A DNA stretch of 64,000 nt from Dolomedes plantarius (lineage: Eukaryota > Arthropoda > Arachnida > Araneae > Dolomedidae), in NCBI GenBank assembly GCA_907164885.2, contig OU015503.1, positions 66,253,568 to 66,317,567 of the forward strand, written 5' to 3'. Both the position numbers and the translations under genes were made by a program. This document shows positions 1 through 11,805 of the stretch, piece by piece (position 1 is the stretch's first letter; each line of letters begins with the position of its first letter). Below the pieces are notes generated by a model. It saw nothing but the letters and a program-made list of their open reading frames with translations, was not told the origin of the DNA and did no database searches.

Positions 1-418
1 TGAAAAAGTGATTATATTTGTATTTTTTGTTAATTTCTTTTATAGTATATTAAAATAATGTATATTTTCTGTAAATAAAATATTCAAAATATGATATTTT
101 GACAGAAAACTCGCATATTCTAAGCATTTCTAATTTTTAGATGCCATGACAGAACAACTGATTTTGTGGAATTTCGCGATTTTCATCATATTAATTTTAC
201 AGTAACATATTCTTATAATACACATTGGAATAAAAGAAAAACAATTTTTAATTGACCGAGCTTAGTTAAAATAAGCAAATCACACTTATTTAGAAAAATA
301 TTAATGTAATGTCTATAAAGGCAAAACGTTACTTCGAAAAAAATATTCATGATTTTCAAAAGTCCATAGTAATCACACATGGTTACCACTACTTATTTCA
401 CTGACACATTGAATTGTT

Positions 419-1372
419 TTATTGTTTCAAATTTGGCATTATCTTTTGAGAATGTATTTTTGTTTTTATCAATGCATCTCTTGCAGAAGTACCACAAACG
501 GACAAGGATGACCCGGTAACTAATTTAACAATCCTTTCTACTACTTGTGTGTGACATGGAATGTTGTTGAAGTCAATAATTTGTTTCTCGTGATCAGATT
601 CTTTTGCTTCCTTTATAAACTGTTTTAGTTTGTCATCAGAAACATGCTTCGTCATAGGAAGTTCTGTTACTTTAATATAATTCCATTTAATCATATCAAT
701 ATAATCTTTGACATCAAAGCTTATACGTGGAACTAAATTCTTTCTGATGCCTCCTTCATTTTCCGCCCTTGCTTTTAGAATCCGGCGTAATCCAAGCTCT
801 CTTACTTGACTGCGATCGTCTAATATCATAGAAAGGAGGAGATTTTCAGAAGCGGCAAAGTATGCATTTCTTTGAATGACAGGGTCAATTACATTTTTAA
901 GTGTCTGATTGAGGTAACGTGAATAGCTTACAAGTTTCCACAAGTGCTTCGATCCACGGATACAAGATGGTTTCAGCTTTATGTTAAACCAAATTGGTGC
1001 ATAAACTTTCAAAATGTAATCAGTATTCGGAGATTTTTTGCAGGAAATTCTGTTCCCATATACAAGCGAAGTATTCGGTTTGCTAATGTAAACCATCGTG
1101 AATGACAAAATTTTCCTGGTTTTCTCGTGGACAAATCAGAAGAGCACTTTCCAACAGAGATGGCATTATGCATTTCTAACAAATATTTTGGGTCCACACT
1201 TAAATCATCCTTAATTTCTAGTAATGGAATGTTATTTTGAATAGGTGAAAATTCAATCATTGGAAGTTCATAGCAGTTTTCTAGTTGTTTACCTATTTCT
1301 CCTCCAAATTCATTTGGACCTTTAGTTTTTCCATCTAGGAAGCAAAATAGGTGACGTAGGGACAGTTCATTT
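419..1372 (-). pseudogene. Frameshifted gene of an unrecognised, probably repeat-associated family
   Basis: Two minus-strand open stretches abut. One (1410 to 1009) includes FCFLDGKTKGPNEFGG and PGKFCHSRWFTLANRILRLY. The next (1108 to 419) continues with KVYAPIWFNIK, QRNAYFAASENLLLSMI and CHTQVVERIVKLVTG. The segments fit one protein if the frame changes near 1012-1025. I know similar sequences as hypothetical proteins in arthropod genomes but cannot name a function, and I see no catalytic motif. The first roughly 13 residues of the upstream stretch come from the inverted duplicate arm, so the true N-terminus is missing. The C-terminus lies in the left arm of the fold-back. Confidence 0.6.
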
Positions 1373-1375
1373 AAA

Positions 1376-1550
1376 TTATTGACTTCAACAACATTCCATG
1401 TCACACACAAGTAGTAGAAAGGACTGTTAAATTAGATACCGGGTCATCCTTGTCCGTTCATCGTACTTCTGCAAAAGATGCATTGATAAAAACAAAAATA
1501 CATTCTCAAAAGATAACGCCAAAATTTGAAACAATAAAACAATTCAACGT
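1376..1550 (+). pseudogene. Inverted duplicate of the C-terminal coding part of the 419-1372 pseudogene
   Basis: The plus strand here reads the same protein end as the minus strand at 419-580 (ALIKTKIHSQKI is shared), with a few substitutions. It belongs to the right arm of the fold-back and has no upstream coding part. It shows that the arm arose by copying a gene end and its flank in opposite orientation. Confidence 0.65.
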
Positions 1551-2046
1551 GTCAGTGAAATAAGTAATGGAAACCATGTGTGATTACTATGGACTTTTGA
1601 AAATCATGAATATTTTTTTCGAAGTAACGTTTTGCCTTTATAGACATTACATTAATATTTTTCTAAATAAGTGTGATTTGCTTATTTTAACTAAGATCGG
1701 TCAATTAAAAATTGTTTCTCTTTCATTCCAATGTGTATTATAAGAATATGCTACTGTAAAATTAATATGATGAAAATCGCGAAATTCCACAAAATCAGTT
1801 GTTCTGTTATGGCATCTAAAAATTAGAAATACTTAGAATATGCGAGTTTTCTGTCAAAATATTATATTTTGAATATTTTATTTACAGGAAATATACATTA
1901 TTTTAATATACTATAAAAGAAATTAACAAAAAATACAAATATAATCACTTTTTCATAAAAATATCCATTTTGAAACCCTTTGCGGCACTTGAAAGTATTT
2001 TAGTAGAGTAAAAAGATTTTATATTCTTAATTTTAATTTCAAAAGT

Positions 2047-2443
2047 CAACTTTTGAAAACTAGAACATATTCAAATTCCCCCAAAAAAATTTTCGTTCCA
2101 CCCTGATGTCCGAGTGTTTTAAGTGCCTCGACCTTAAGTGCCTTTATGTGTACTATTTTTATGAAGTAAAACGTATTATATAATCAGTTTAGCAGGTCTC
2201 CTGACTAAAAATAATTTTTAATTTACATATTTTGCTACTTTTTTGTACTGCAAGTGTATTCAATTTCAAAATAATTGCGAAATTTGTCAAAAATTTAATA
2301 AAACCCAAAAGTTTGTCCTTGCGCTAACTGAAAACATGCACCAATTACGCTAATATTTAATTTCAGTCTTTATTTTGTTAAAAGGCAACTTTTGAAAACT
2401 AGAGCATATTGGAATTAAAAAAAAGTTTTTTTCGTTCCACCCT
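2047..2443. repeat. Pair of about 58-bp direct repeats
   Basis: The segment beginning CAACTTTTGAAAACTAGA and ending TTTTCGTTCCACCCT occurs at 2047-2104 and again at 2386-2443. The 280 bp between them are AT-rich and hold no recognisable gene. Confidence 0.6.
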
Positions 2444-2604
<161 letters not shown>

Positions 2605-4038
2605 TGTTAATTTAATATAATTTTATTAGTACATAATTTTCTCGTTTTACTGCAAAGGAAAAACGGTGAACATCAGTATCCATTATTCCTTAGTGATTTA
2701 TTGCTCAATAAATACAACGCAATAAATCAGACGAGTGCATTTTTAATAAAAAGGCAACGATAAATTATTTACATACGTTCTTTCAGAGTCAGACTAAATG
2801 AAGTTTATACGTCCCAATTATGTTCGCCAAATTCAATATGCAAAGCAACAAAACAGCTACATTTGTTTTAGACAAAAGCTGTTTTATGAAAACGCTTCAT
2901 TTGAAAAGGGGATTTATTATTTTCAAGCGAACGTACTGACTCTCTCCAAAGCGTAATTAAGTTTCCCCCCCTCTCTGCTTTCCGTGTAGAATTCGTTGAA
3001 AAAGACTCTCATGTGAAAGCATTAGCCGATGCGTCAAGTTAATTGCTCTTCTGCTAATTATGATTATGACTGGATTCGCTCTGAAGATCAAAAAGAGAGC
3101 AGATGGTGTGGGAACACGTGTTGCATTCGAAATGTCGACAAAAAAGGGCGTTTTCAAGTCGATCGGAATTTCAAGAGAACAAAGTTGTAGGATTGATAAG
3201 CTGATTAAATAATAGAAATTAATTTTCCTTTGTTGACTAAATTTATACATGTCCCTTACTCTGAAAATTTGGTTTTATTTCCGTATGATGTTGTTTTTAA
3301 GAGCCAAACAGTACGTAAAACAGTTTTGAATTATTACTTTAAAACCATTTAGTATAGACAATAAATATTTTTGCAAGTTAGGGGCTAACTTGGCATGTTA
3401 TGGCCAGCATGTGATGTTTTGGAGTTCACGTTAAAATAAAGCTATGGTTTAGCACGTTCACGCGTCTACCATGGAGTAAGTAATAAATCCTGCTCTTAGG
3501 TCTATTGTTGGAAAATGGTTTGGTTGAGCGGTGTGGCATCACGGATTTTGTTTCCTAGGTGAATAAGAGTCTGGAATAGTAAAGTTCAGTTAAAAGAGTT
3601 GGTTTGTGGCGATAGGTTGATGATTTTCAAAAGGAGACATTTTCTTCTTGTAAAGATATCTTCTTGGCTGGGTTGAGACGAGGTCCTTAATGTAAGAGAT
3701 TATTAAGGTCGTATGCTACTCATTAATAACTGTTATATTGTACTAATGTTCAACTCTAAATTCCTAATTGTTAAGAAAAATTATTAGGAGCTGGAGTTTG
3801 TCGACTTCCAGCGAAGATTCGTCGTTCTTATTTTGTCTACTTTTGCAAGTTGTGAAGAAGTGTACTAAAGTTTTAATGTTCATAAAATTTCTGTTTTTCA
3901 ATTGCGGTAACTGGCATATATATTTCTGTATTTGAAATTAACTTTTTAAAATATCTGCCAGTACCACGGATTTGGTACAATATATTGTTGAAATTTCTAA
4001 TCTATATTTTTATACTTTAATTTTCTTTTTTATTTCTT

Positions 4039-4040
<2 letters not shown>
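2605..4040. other. About 1.4 kb without a recognisable gene
   Basis: Of mixed composition. 2950-3250 is less AT-rich than its surroundings and has a 97-codon open frame on the minus strand, but that frame has no recognisable domain and no similarity to other parts of the window. Confidence 0.5.

Positions 4041-4094
<54 letters not shown>
4041..4094. repeat. (AC)n(AT)n compound microsatellite
   Basis: An AC run passes directly into an AT run. The same compound type occurs at 42688-42848. Confidence 0.95.
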
Positions 4095-4096
<2 letters not shown>

Positions 4097-4606
4097 GGAA
4101 CATTTGTTTGGTCGTGAATTTCAACACTATGGCGTCGTAAAAAGCGAGCGAAGCTGGAAAAGACCAATCCAGACCAGAGTGCAAATGTGTATAGTGGCTA
4201 ATGGAAGGCATTTTCAGCAACATAAACAAATGATTCTGAAGATAGGGAAGTGTCTCAGTTTCTTTCTTCCACTCTTTATGACATGGCAATTTTCAAAATC
4301 GTGACCAAACAAATGTTCATTTTCTACATTCTGTTTTAAGTAGTAATGTGCGCAACGTGCCAAGGTGTCTTTTCTTACTAAATCGATGAAGCTGAACAAC
4401 TTTGTAATTGACTTTTCTCCCGTATCTCGTACCATTTTTGAGATAAAAACGCTCATTCCAAAATTTCCCAATAGATGGCGTTATAAGTTGCCTCATCGAG
4501 TAGAGCATAGCCTTTTTACTATACCCCGAAACCAACTTTATGGCCTAAGCTGTCACCGTTTAGAAGTTAAGGGGGGTGTAAAGGATATGGGTAGGAACCC
4601 TGTATA
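4095..4606 (-). repeat. Unclassified DNA-transposon-like segment with an internal inverted duplication
   Basis: Read on the minus strand the segment begins with TATACAGGGTTCC, the kind of terminus seen on many arthropod DNA transposons. Within it, 4096-4160 resembles the reverse complement of 4262-4327 (the theme GAACATTTGTTTGGTC). Both copies read similarly when translated (EHLFG followed by a VIKS or VVKS motif). No transposase domain is visible, so the class is open. Confidence 0.35.
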
Positions 4607-5108
4607 TGTGTGTAGTGTAATTTTTGAGAGTTCTAAAGTAGTTACTTCGTTTCCTTTGTTTCAGCATTAATTTGAACAGATTTCAAAATGTTATGAATGC
4701 AGTAAATATAAATGTAGTTTAACAGTTTTTGAACCTACGTAAGGATACGACATTTTATATTAGATATACTCAACAATTGCGTGCGCTCACCAAGCTTTTA
4801 TGAGCTGCCCGAAACACTGACGCTCCTTATCAGGCAGGTGCTTTTGTAAACATAATTTTGGAAATAAGCACCTGAAAAACACAAAACTTTACAAAAAATG
4901 TGCCCATCTCCCGCTCACGTTGTTCCCATCTACGTATCTTTGTGAATCATCCCATTCCAAAATGAAATAGGCGATGAGCGGATACAGAAATTGGCTTACT
5001 GATTCTCTCACTGATGATGTATTGGGAGTATCATATAGCAAGTATAAATCTGATTTCTCTAAAATAGCTAAAAGATTGTCCTAGCATAAAAAAATCACAC
5101 TCATGTTT

Positions 5109-5392
5109 AAATCAACGAGCCCGGTGGCGTAGTGGTTAAAAGTGTCAAGCTGCCATCCCACAGGTCCAGGGTTCAACCCTGTGACTGGGCAAGGTCGACT
5201 CAGCCTTTCATCCCTTCAGTGGGTCGATAAAATGACGACCAAGTATGCTTGGGAACTAAACTCTGGGGGTCCCACGTCAGGTTGACCACCTGACTGAGAC
5301 ATATGCTGTATGGCACCCCAAGCCCACGGTCACGAAAGCGGAGATGGGTACCGCCGGCCCTGGTCCACATCGGACTGTTGCGCCGTGAGTTT
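5109..5392 (+). mobile_element. tRNA-derived SINE
   Basis: The 5' part looks like a tRNA gene with an A box (TGGCGTAGTGG) and a B box (GGTTCAACCCT) for RNA polymerase III, with complementary ends CCCGGTGG and CTGGGC. The body that follows contains GGGTCGATAAAATGACG, much like a conserved central block known from SINEs of cephalopods and other invertebrates. The 3' part ends near CGGACTGTTGCGCCGTGAG, and a scrap of that tail recurs at about 40568-40595. A functional tRNA is unlikely because the body continues for 200 bp. Confidence 0.8.
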
Positions 5393-6341
5393 TTAAGTTT
5401 AAATCAACTTTTGACTATAATTGGGTGGTTAGTTTTATTTTTTACATGTTATATTATAAGGTATAGAGTACTATGTTGCGCCTGCTTTGAGGCATATTGT
5501 AACTGGGGATTTAAATATCGTTAAAGATGTTAGGTTAAAAGAACTTTTAAAAAAAAGGCTAAAAAAGAAATAAAGATTTAGATTATTTCATAGTAAAGTT
5601 AGCCAGAAAGTACATTTGGCCTATCGAAGTTTTCCAGATATTGAAGGTTCATATTCATAGGCTTAGCGTGCTTCTAACTTATTTTTTTTTGTGGGGGCGG
5701 AAGAACGAATTTAATTCAGTTAGGGACCTCCTCAGCGCATTGACTGCCGGACGGTCCTTAAAATATGAAATATTATGATTTTTTAAATTGAATAACAATA
5801 AAATTGATCTTTGAGTAGTATTCAAAAGTTATATAATGAGAAAGGTATAATATAAATAAAATCAGAAACAAATAGCATCGAATTTTTGTTATGGATCATA
5901 TCATTGTTAAAAACTATGTTAAGGATAAAGATATAATTGGAATCTTCAGTTTTACAGCGGAAAAAGCAAAAAACCGACTTTCTTAAAAGTTTTCTAGAAT
6001 TTTTCGAATTTAACTGAAATTCTGTTAATGTTTTAATTTATTTAAAGTTAAGCTGAGGGAGGGCACGTGCCCCCCCCCCGTCACTATGCCCATGCTCATA
6101 TTATACAGGGTATGAAAAGGAAATACTAAGAGCATAACATGAAAAGTAAGCAGGGTTTCTTTTAACACGAAGGTTTACACAATAAAATTAAAGAGTTAAA
6201 AAATAAGTTAATAATAACGGTTGTTAATTAAGGCTGCCAATAACTTCGGTTTTATGTGTAAAGATTACTTTAAGCAAATAATAACTATGGAATATAGCTA
6301 TAATAGCACCTATCAAAAAATTAACTTAGCCAAGAAAGAAA
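5393..6341. other. Repeat-poor interval with no recognisable gene
   Basis: AT-rich sequence with a short poly-C tract near 6070. Small open frames exist but carry no recognisable domain. Confidence 0.5.
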
Positions 6342-6343
6342 TA

Positions 6344-7755
6344 CTCTCATGGACAAAAAAATTAGCGCACCAAAAAGGAGTCGTCAAAATGAAACGAAAT
6401 TTTACATACGTAATGACTACTTTGATATACGTAAATGATAAGAAAATCAAAGAAAAAGGATAATTTATTTCAGAGAAAAAGGCAAAAGAACGGAGGAGTT
6501 AATACTCCGTTGCCCCCCCTCTAGCGCGAATGCACGATGCGATACGATCGGGCATTGAGTCATACAAGTTCTGTATGATGTCTTCAGACATTTCGTTCCA
6601 TATTTGCTGTAACCTTGCCTCTAGTTCGTTGAAACTCGTGGGATGCCCAACTCGTCGTCCCAAATGATCCCAGATATGCTCGATTGGAGACAAATCTGGG
6701 GATCGGGCAGGCCAAGGAAGGGTAGTAACAGTGCGGAAACAATCTTGTGACACCCTTGCCGTATGAGGCCGAGCATTGTCTTGTTGAAAAATGGCTCCTG
6801 GGAGCCGTTGCATGAGTGGCAACACATGTGGTTGCAGGATTTCATGAACATACCGCTGGGCTGTCATGGTGCCACGGAACAATACTAGGGGTGACCGTGT
6901 GTTTTAGGCAATGGCACCCCATACCATCACACCAGCTGTGGGAGCGATGTGTCGCTGTACAGCAAAGGCAGGATTGAAGCGTTCACCACGGGCTCTCCAC
7001 ACACGAACACGATTGTCATCACTGCCGAGATTGAATCTGGATTCGTCGCTAAAGACGACCTGGTTCCATTCCGCTGCAGTCCAGTTTCCTCGTGTGCTGC
7101 AAAACTCCAAACGGAGGCGTCGATGGGTGGGCGTCAAGGACAGCACACGTAATGGGCGCCGCGATACCAACTGTCCTTCAGCCAGTCGCCTTCGTATGGT
7201 TCGAGAAGACACAGTGGCCCCTAGTGAAGGTACTACCTGTGCCTGGATGGCGGCCGATGAAGCAGTTGGCTGTACGCGTGCATTTCTTCCGATGTGGCGG
7301 TCTTCTCGACGACTGGTCTGTCGAGGGCGTCCTGAGCCTGGTCTTCGTGTACATGACATCTCTCGGGTCCACTGGTCCCAACACCTGCTCACAACACAAT
7401 CAGAGCGGCCTAATTGACGAGCTACTCGCCTAGCTGACCACCCAGCTTCCATCATCCCGACGATTCTTCCCTCTCAAACTGCGACAACTGCTTATATTGT
7501 CTTCGAACACGGCGTAATGGCATGTCTATCTCAGCTCTTCCTTTGTAAAAGATTCAGCACACTCAAACAAGCTTTGGTTACCTGTTTTATACTCCACAGA
7601 GTACGATGTTCAACGCCCTCTACCGGCTATACGTAATGCGCAATCACGCTGCATTTCTAATCATTTGCATATCTCCCCGACATGTACCTTCATTGCAAGT
7701 TTCGTTACGATCCCGCAATTATTTCTTGGTGCGCTAATTTTTTTGTCCATGAGTG
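6344..7755 (-). mobile_element. Tc1-like DNA transposon, full length, inactive
   Basis: The left end CTCTCATGGACAAAAAAATT (6344) and the reverse complement of the right end CACTCATGGACAAAAAAATT (ending at 7755) form terminal inverted repeats. Both ends are flanked by TA (6342-6343 and 7756-7757), the expected target duplication. The 1.41 kb length is normal for a Tc1-like element. It encodes a broken transposase on the minus strand. Confidence 0.93.
6499..7523 (-). pseudogene. Tc1-like transposase with one frameshift and one nonsense codon
   Basis: The start is the ATG at 7521-7523 (MPLRRVRRQYKQLS). One G appears to be missing near 7466-7472, so the frame is lost and the recognisable helix-turn-helix part resumes in another frame (GWSARRVARQLGRS). 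An in-frame TAA at 6904-6906 then splits the catalytic domain after VMVWGAIA. Catalytic residues are present: D in VFSDESRF, D in FQQDNARPH and E in SPIEHIWD. The protein ends in GGATEY at 6499. Activity would need two repairs, so this is a recently dead copy. Confidence 0.92.
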
Positions 7756-7870
7756 TAGATAACAGAATCTTAACTTTTAATAAAAAAATTAAGTTTAAGA
7801 ATTATAGCCTAAAATACCCATCCTTTTTTCCCACATTAAAATTCCATAAAGTACCAGAAAAATTTAGGTA

Positions 7871-8400
7871 CGTTACGTGTAGTACGAACTGTTATAACAC
7901 TATGTTTAGTAAAATATTTTTTAATTTCTTAAAAGTTATACTAAGCAAAAATTAAAGTTACTGAAAATGGATTTATTATAAATAACTCTAATATAGCTTT
8001 ATTATAAATAACTCTAATTCGTTACGTATAGAACGAACTGTTATTACACTATCTTTAGTGAAAGGCTTTTAATTTGTTAAAAATTATACTAAACAAAAAT
8101 TAAAGTTGCTGAAAATAGCTTTATTATAAATAATAACATTATTATAAATAGCTCTAGTTCGTTACGTGTAGTACGAACTGTTATACCACTATTTTTTGCA
8201 AAAGGTTTTTTAATTTGTTAAAAATTATACGGAACAAAAATTAAAGTTACTGAAAATAGATTTATTATAAATAACTCTAATTCGTTACATATAGAACGAA
8301 CTGTTATACCACTATTTTTTGTAAAAGGTTTTTTAATTTGTTAAAAATTATACGAAACAAAAATTAAAGTTACTGAAAACAGCTTTATTATAAATAATAA
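7871..8400. repeat. Four-unit tandem repeat, units about 118-149 bp
   Basis: Units start with CGTTACGT or CGTTACAT at 7871, 8020, 8160 and 8283. Each contains AGAACGAACTGTTAT or TAGTACGAACTGTTAT followed by CAAAAATTAAAGTT and a TTTATTATAAATAA run. Unit length varies mostly through the AT-rich tail. No coding content. Confidence 0.85.
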
Positions 8401-9297
8401 CCGGTAAGTTTTACAATATCTAAAGAGTGAGAATATAGAAAATATACACACTGTACCGTAGTCAATAATACGACAAAACTTTCGCTTCAATTACTTTACT
8501 ACGATACGTTAAACATACTACAACTACAACAGTTAAAGCAAGTATGTACAGCGAGTTATATTATATACATTTAGATAGTGAGGTTGTATTCGGGTTCAAC
8601 GACAGGTCTGGCCTATGAGGCATCTCTGACTAAGAGAGCTGCGTCCCTTTGGGACTCAAAATCAGATCTCTTCCGCTTGGACTATTGGGGTCTTCTTTTA
8701 TACTGTCGGCAAATTCAAAGGGATTTCTCCGGCGTTTGAAGTGCTGGTAAGTGTTCGAAGTTTATGGGATTCTAAATGTCACTATAGTGTCAAAAATCTC
8801 AAAAGCCCTCGAACCACTCTGGGATTTATGCGTTCTATAACATCAGAACCGTACATTACACGAACTTTATGGCCTCGTATCCTAGATTTTATGAGACCAC
8901 CCAGATCAGCGGTTCGCCGATAGATGACATGTTGAGGGGTAGGAATGGGGCATCACATACTTATATAATTACAAATTTCGTGTAGTAATTGAGACAATGT
9001 CACAACACGTATGTTTTTTAAAACTTATTTACTAGTATTCCCCATGGTAACCTAGTGAATATCTGCTCAGCAATTTATGATTCCTATCTGGACAGTGCTC
9101 TTGTCTCAAAATGTGATTGGATAGATCTATGTAAATTTAATATTTTTGAAAACTACCACTTTAACGGCATGGGTTTTTTTTAAACCGATAAAGCGTATAC
9201 CAATGAGTAATAGCTTTTCCAGCGCCTTTGCAAACATTTTCTTACATTTTTACGATTATAAATTTCTAACTTAAATAATGTTTCCGGATTTAAGTAT
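8401..9297. other. About 0.9 kb without a recognisable gene
   Basis: 8580-8940 is of more balanced base composition than its neighbours, with a 60-codon open frame at 8741-8923, but I recognise no domain. It could be a fragment of an unrecognised repeat. Confidence 0.4.
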
Positions 9298-9746
9298 TGT
9301 TCCGTTTTCCTGGGTTTGATAGGATTGAATAAAATCTCTTCAGAAAGTGCACACAAAATAAAATTTATTATTCTGTAAATTCTTCAGGCGCATGCACAAA
9401 TTCAACGAAAGCAGTAAAAACTGTCTTCTACACAGCAGAAAACTTTAAAAATACAGTCTTCAATACAATACACCTATCGCACTTTCAATACATTCAATTC
9501 TCAGCAGAAAAAAAAACACTGAGTTCCAATGCCAATGTCAGGTATATTTATAGACTTCCAAAGTGCCATATGTCGGTCAACCAGATAGATACTTCCAGAA
9601 GCTTCTGGAAAAGTCTAGAAGGTTGGCCCCTATATGGTGCCATATCGCCAAATTTGGTGACCAAAATAAGTCATGAAATCCATCGCCAATTTGACGATAA
9701 CTCTCATATTTGGCGAGATTACCATAGACTCGTAAAATTCGTAACA
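9298..9746. mobile_element. Solo-LTR-like element, copy 1
   Basis: The segment starts TGTTCCG and ends CGTAACA, the TG...CA pattern of LTRs, and is flanked on both sides by GTAT, a plausible 4-bp target duplication. It contains AATAAA signals (GAATAAAATC, AAAATAAAATTT). A second copy in the same orientation is at 62040-62525. No internal retroelement coding adjoins it, so a solo LTR left by recombination is the simplest reading. Orientation and family are unknown. Confidence 0.6.
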
Positions 9747-9989
9747 GTATATTGATGACCTTATAATTTTGAACTGTAATGATTTGGAATTTCTAAATAA
9801 AATATACCCAAAGGAATTTAAACAAAACTAATGAAAATAATCACTATGCAGCTTATTTGGATATTAAAAATAAAAATCCGGATATATGATAAAAGATTAG
9901 ATTTCAACTTTGAGGTTATTACGTTTACTAATTTCCATAGCAATTTACGTAATCTACGTATAAAATTTATTACAATATCTTTCACTCAC

Positions 9990-11805
9990 AACTAAATAGA
10001 GTAAAAAACATTTGCAATAACAGTGACAATTTTTTGGAAGCGTCTCATAGTTTTGAGGAAAACCTACGTAAGAACAATTTCCCCAATACCTTTTGAAATT
10101 TACAAGTATGAAAAAAATGGTATTTAGTCTCGAATAAATTTCAAGGCCAATTAAGATAGGGTTTTTCTGGTTTCACAAGTTTTTTCAATACTTGTGGCTT
10201 TAAAATTTCAATTGGGTGTGGCGCTGTAGTTATGACGCAATGGTGTAATTCTTAAAGTTAAAATTGCTGATTTTTACCATCTTTTTATTAACTCGCTTTC
10301 TTGTTTGTTTGTTTGTTTGCGTGTGTGTTTGTCCAGTACAAATCTTGCAATCGATTTTTAACTAACTTCACGACTAGCTAGACATTTGAAACTTTTAGAA
10401 TAGCTCAGAACACGATGACAATGCCTTCTTTTGATACTTTTAGCCAGCTTTAAGCAGATTTGAATTCATTTTGAGTTAATTTTGTTTTGCAGACCGGTGC
10501 AGCCATCTATCGCCCGGGACGGGAACGAAAAGTTAAACGCAATTGATTACGCATTTGATACCTCTTTATTACGCATTTGATCATTTTCTTTCATGTTGAT
10601 GGGATAATTCATCAAAAAATTTTAAAAAAAGTATTTATTAATACATAGAATTGTCAAGTTTATACGATTCAACAGAAAATTTAAAAACATGGTATATAAA
10701 AAGTTCTTTTTATCTTGTAATTATTAGTTATAACCGTGACTTCCCAGTTTATTGGGATACTGTGAATATGCCTTTTAAATTTTTGTCTTTTCATTTGCGT
10801 TCTTTTTAGTATTGTATGTTTTTTTTACTGCTACAGAATCTTGCATTTATGATGAGTTTAGCTCTAAGTGCAGGATATCTGATTATCCGTTTCCATGTGG
10901 AGATCTCGGGGACTTGGGATGTCTTCTGGCTAGATCTGCCTCCTAGAAAGTTCCCCCTTGAGGTAACTGATTCGGTTAGGCCTCCTGATGAAGAGGCAGG
11001 TCGTTTGTCTCGTTATATGGTTTAGTTTTTAATCTGCTACAGAATCTTGCATTTATGGTGCGTTTGGATGTAAGTGCAGGATTTAGGTTTATTTTGTTTG
11101 ACTGTCTTTTTATTATTCCTGTTATATCTGTCTTTGCTGTGCAAAGGGTATGAAATCCGAAATGGGCTAAATAGAGTTATCAAACCAAGCATGTTTGAAA
11201 AATCAAGGGCTACCGCAGGGTACAGGAAATGAAGTTCAATTCCACATCTAAATATTAAACACCTATAAAAATCATATACCTATAAAAAACATATACCACA
11301 CCTATAAAAACAATATGTAACAACGCTGAAGATTTTTTGGAGGCATGTAACATTTTCGAGGAAAACCTAAGTAAGAACAATTTCCCTAAAAATTTCGGCA
11401 ATTTAAAAGTTTAAAAAAAATGACATTTAGACTCAGGTATTTTTTAATAACGTTTAGGATAGGGTTTCTGTTTTCATTTGTTTAAACTTCAATGGGATGT
11501 GGTGCTGTGGCCTTTGCTACAGTGATGCAACTACTAGGGTAAAATTGGCTGTTGCTTCGCCATAACTGTCACCTACGGTATTTGGGTAAGTATGCATATT
11601 TGGCTTTTCATTAGGATTGTATGTGTATTTACATGTATGGTGCGTTGAGCCCTTACTGTAAGTTGTCTGTGGCTTTTTCATTTTCTTTTGACTAAATGTT
11701 TCAATGAGGATCTCGGGGCCTTGGGATGTCTTTTGATTATACCTGCATCATATTCAGAAAGTTTCCCTTGAGGTAACTGATTTGGTTAGGTTCCCTGATG
11801 ACCTT
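9990..11805. repeat. Diverged local duplication, interrupted in the first copy
   Basis: 9990-10270 (with GAGGAAAACCTACGTAAGAACA) resembles 11315-11560 (GAGGAAAACCTAAGTAAGAACA). Downstream, 10900-10993 (GATCTCGGGGACTTGGGATG and CCCCTTGAGGTAACTGATT) resembles 11705-11803. The order is kept, so two tandem copies of a unit of roughly 0.8 kb are present. Copy 1 is split by a 450-bp-family insertion at 10275-10726. A fragment with CTACAGAATCTTGCATTTATG repeats at 10832 and 11037. No coding function seen. Confidence 0.7.
10275..10726 (-). mobile_element. 450-bp Helentron-like dispersed family, copy A
   Basis: The copy runs from TACCAT...TTATTAACTCGC to TATCTTGTAATTATT and matches at least eight other copies in the window. 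In the sense orientation (minus here) a subterminal TACCATGTTTTTA theme near the 5' end is inverted at the 3' end, an asymmetric inverted-repeat layout described for Helentron-associated elements. It contains the family landmarks CAATCGATTTTTAACTAAC and CCATCTATCG. It interrupts the first copy of a local duplication, so it is younger than that event. Confidence 0.75.

Larger units (their letters stand above)
1..1955. repeat. 1.96 kb inverted repeat (fold-back), arms about 582 bp
   Basis: Positions 1-582 reappear as the reverse complement at 1373-1955 with only scattered mismatches; for example TGAAAAAGTGATTA at position 1 is matched by TAATCACTTTTTCA ending at 1955. The loop (583-1372) carries most of a broken protein-coding sequence on the minus strand. 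Both arms contain the 3' end of that sequence plus its downstream flank, so the structure looks like an inverted duplication of the gene's 3' part rather than ordinary short transposon ends. The left arm begins at the window edge and may extend beyond it. A transcript would fold into a very long hairpin. Confidence 0.9.

Noticed and set aside
5109..5185. Genuine tRNA gene
   Set aside because: A and B boxes are present, but the sequence continues into a SINE body, the anticodon arm is poor and a tail scrap recurs elsewhere.
6911..7433. Long plus-strand open frames opposite the 6.3-7.8 kb transposase (and similar frames near 12380, 28639, 34198, 41206, 52489)
   Set aside because: They are the antisense or shifted shadows of transposase genes whose own strand shows conserved motifs.
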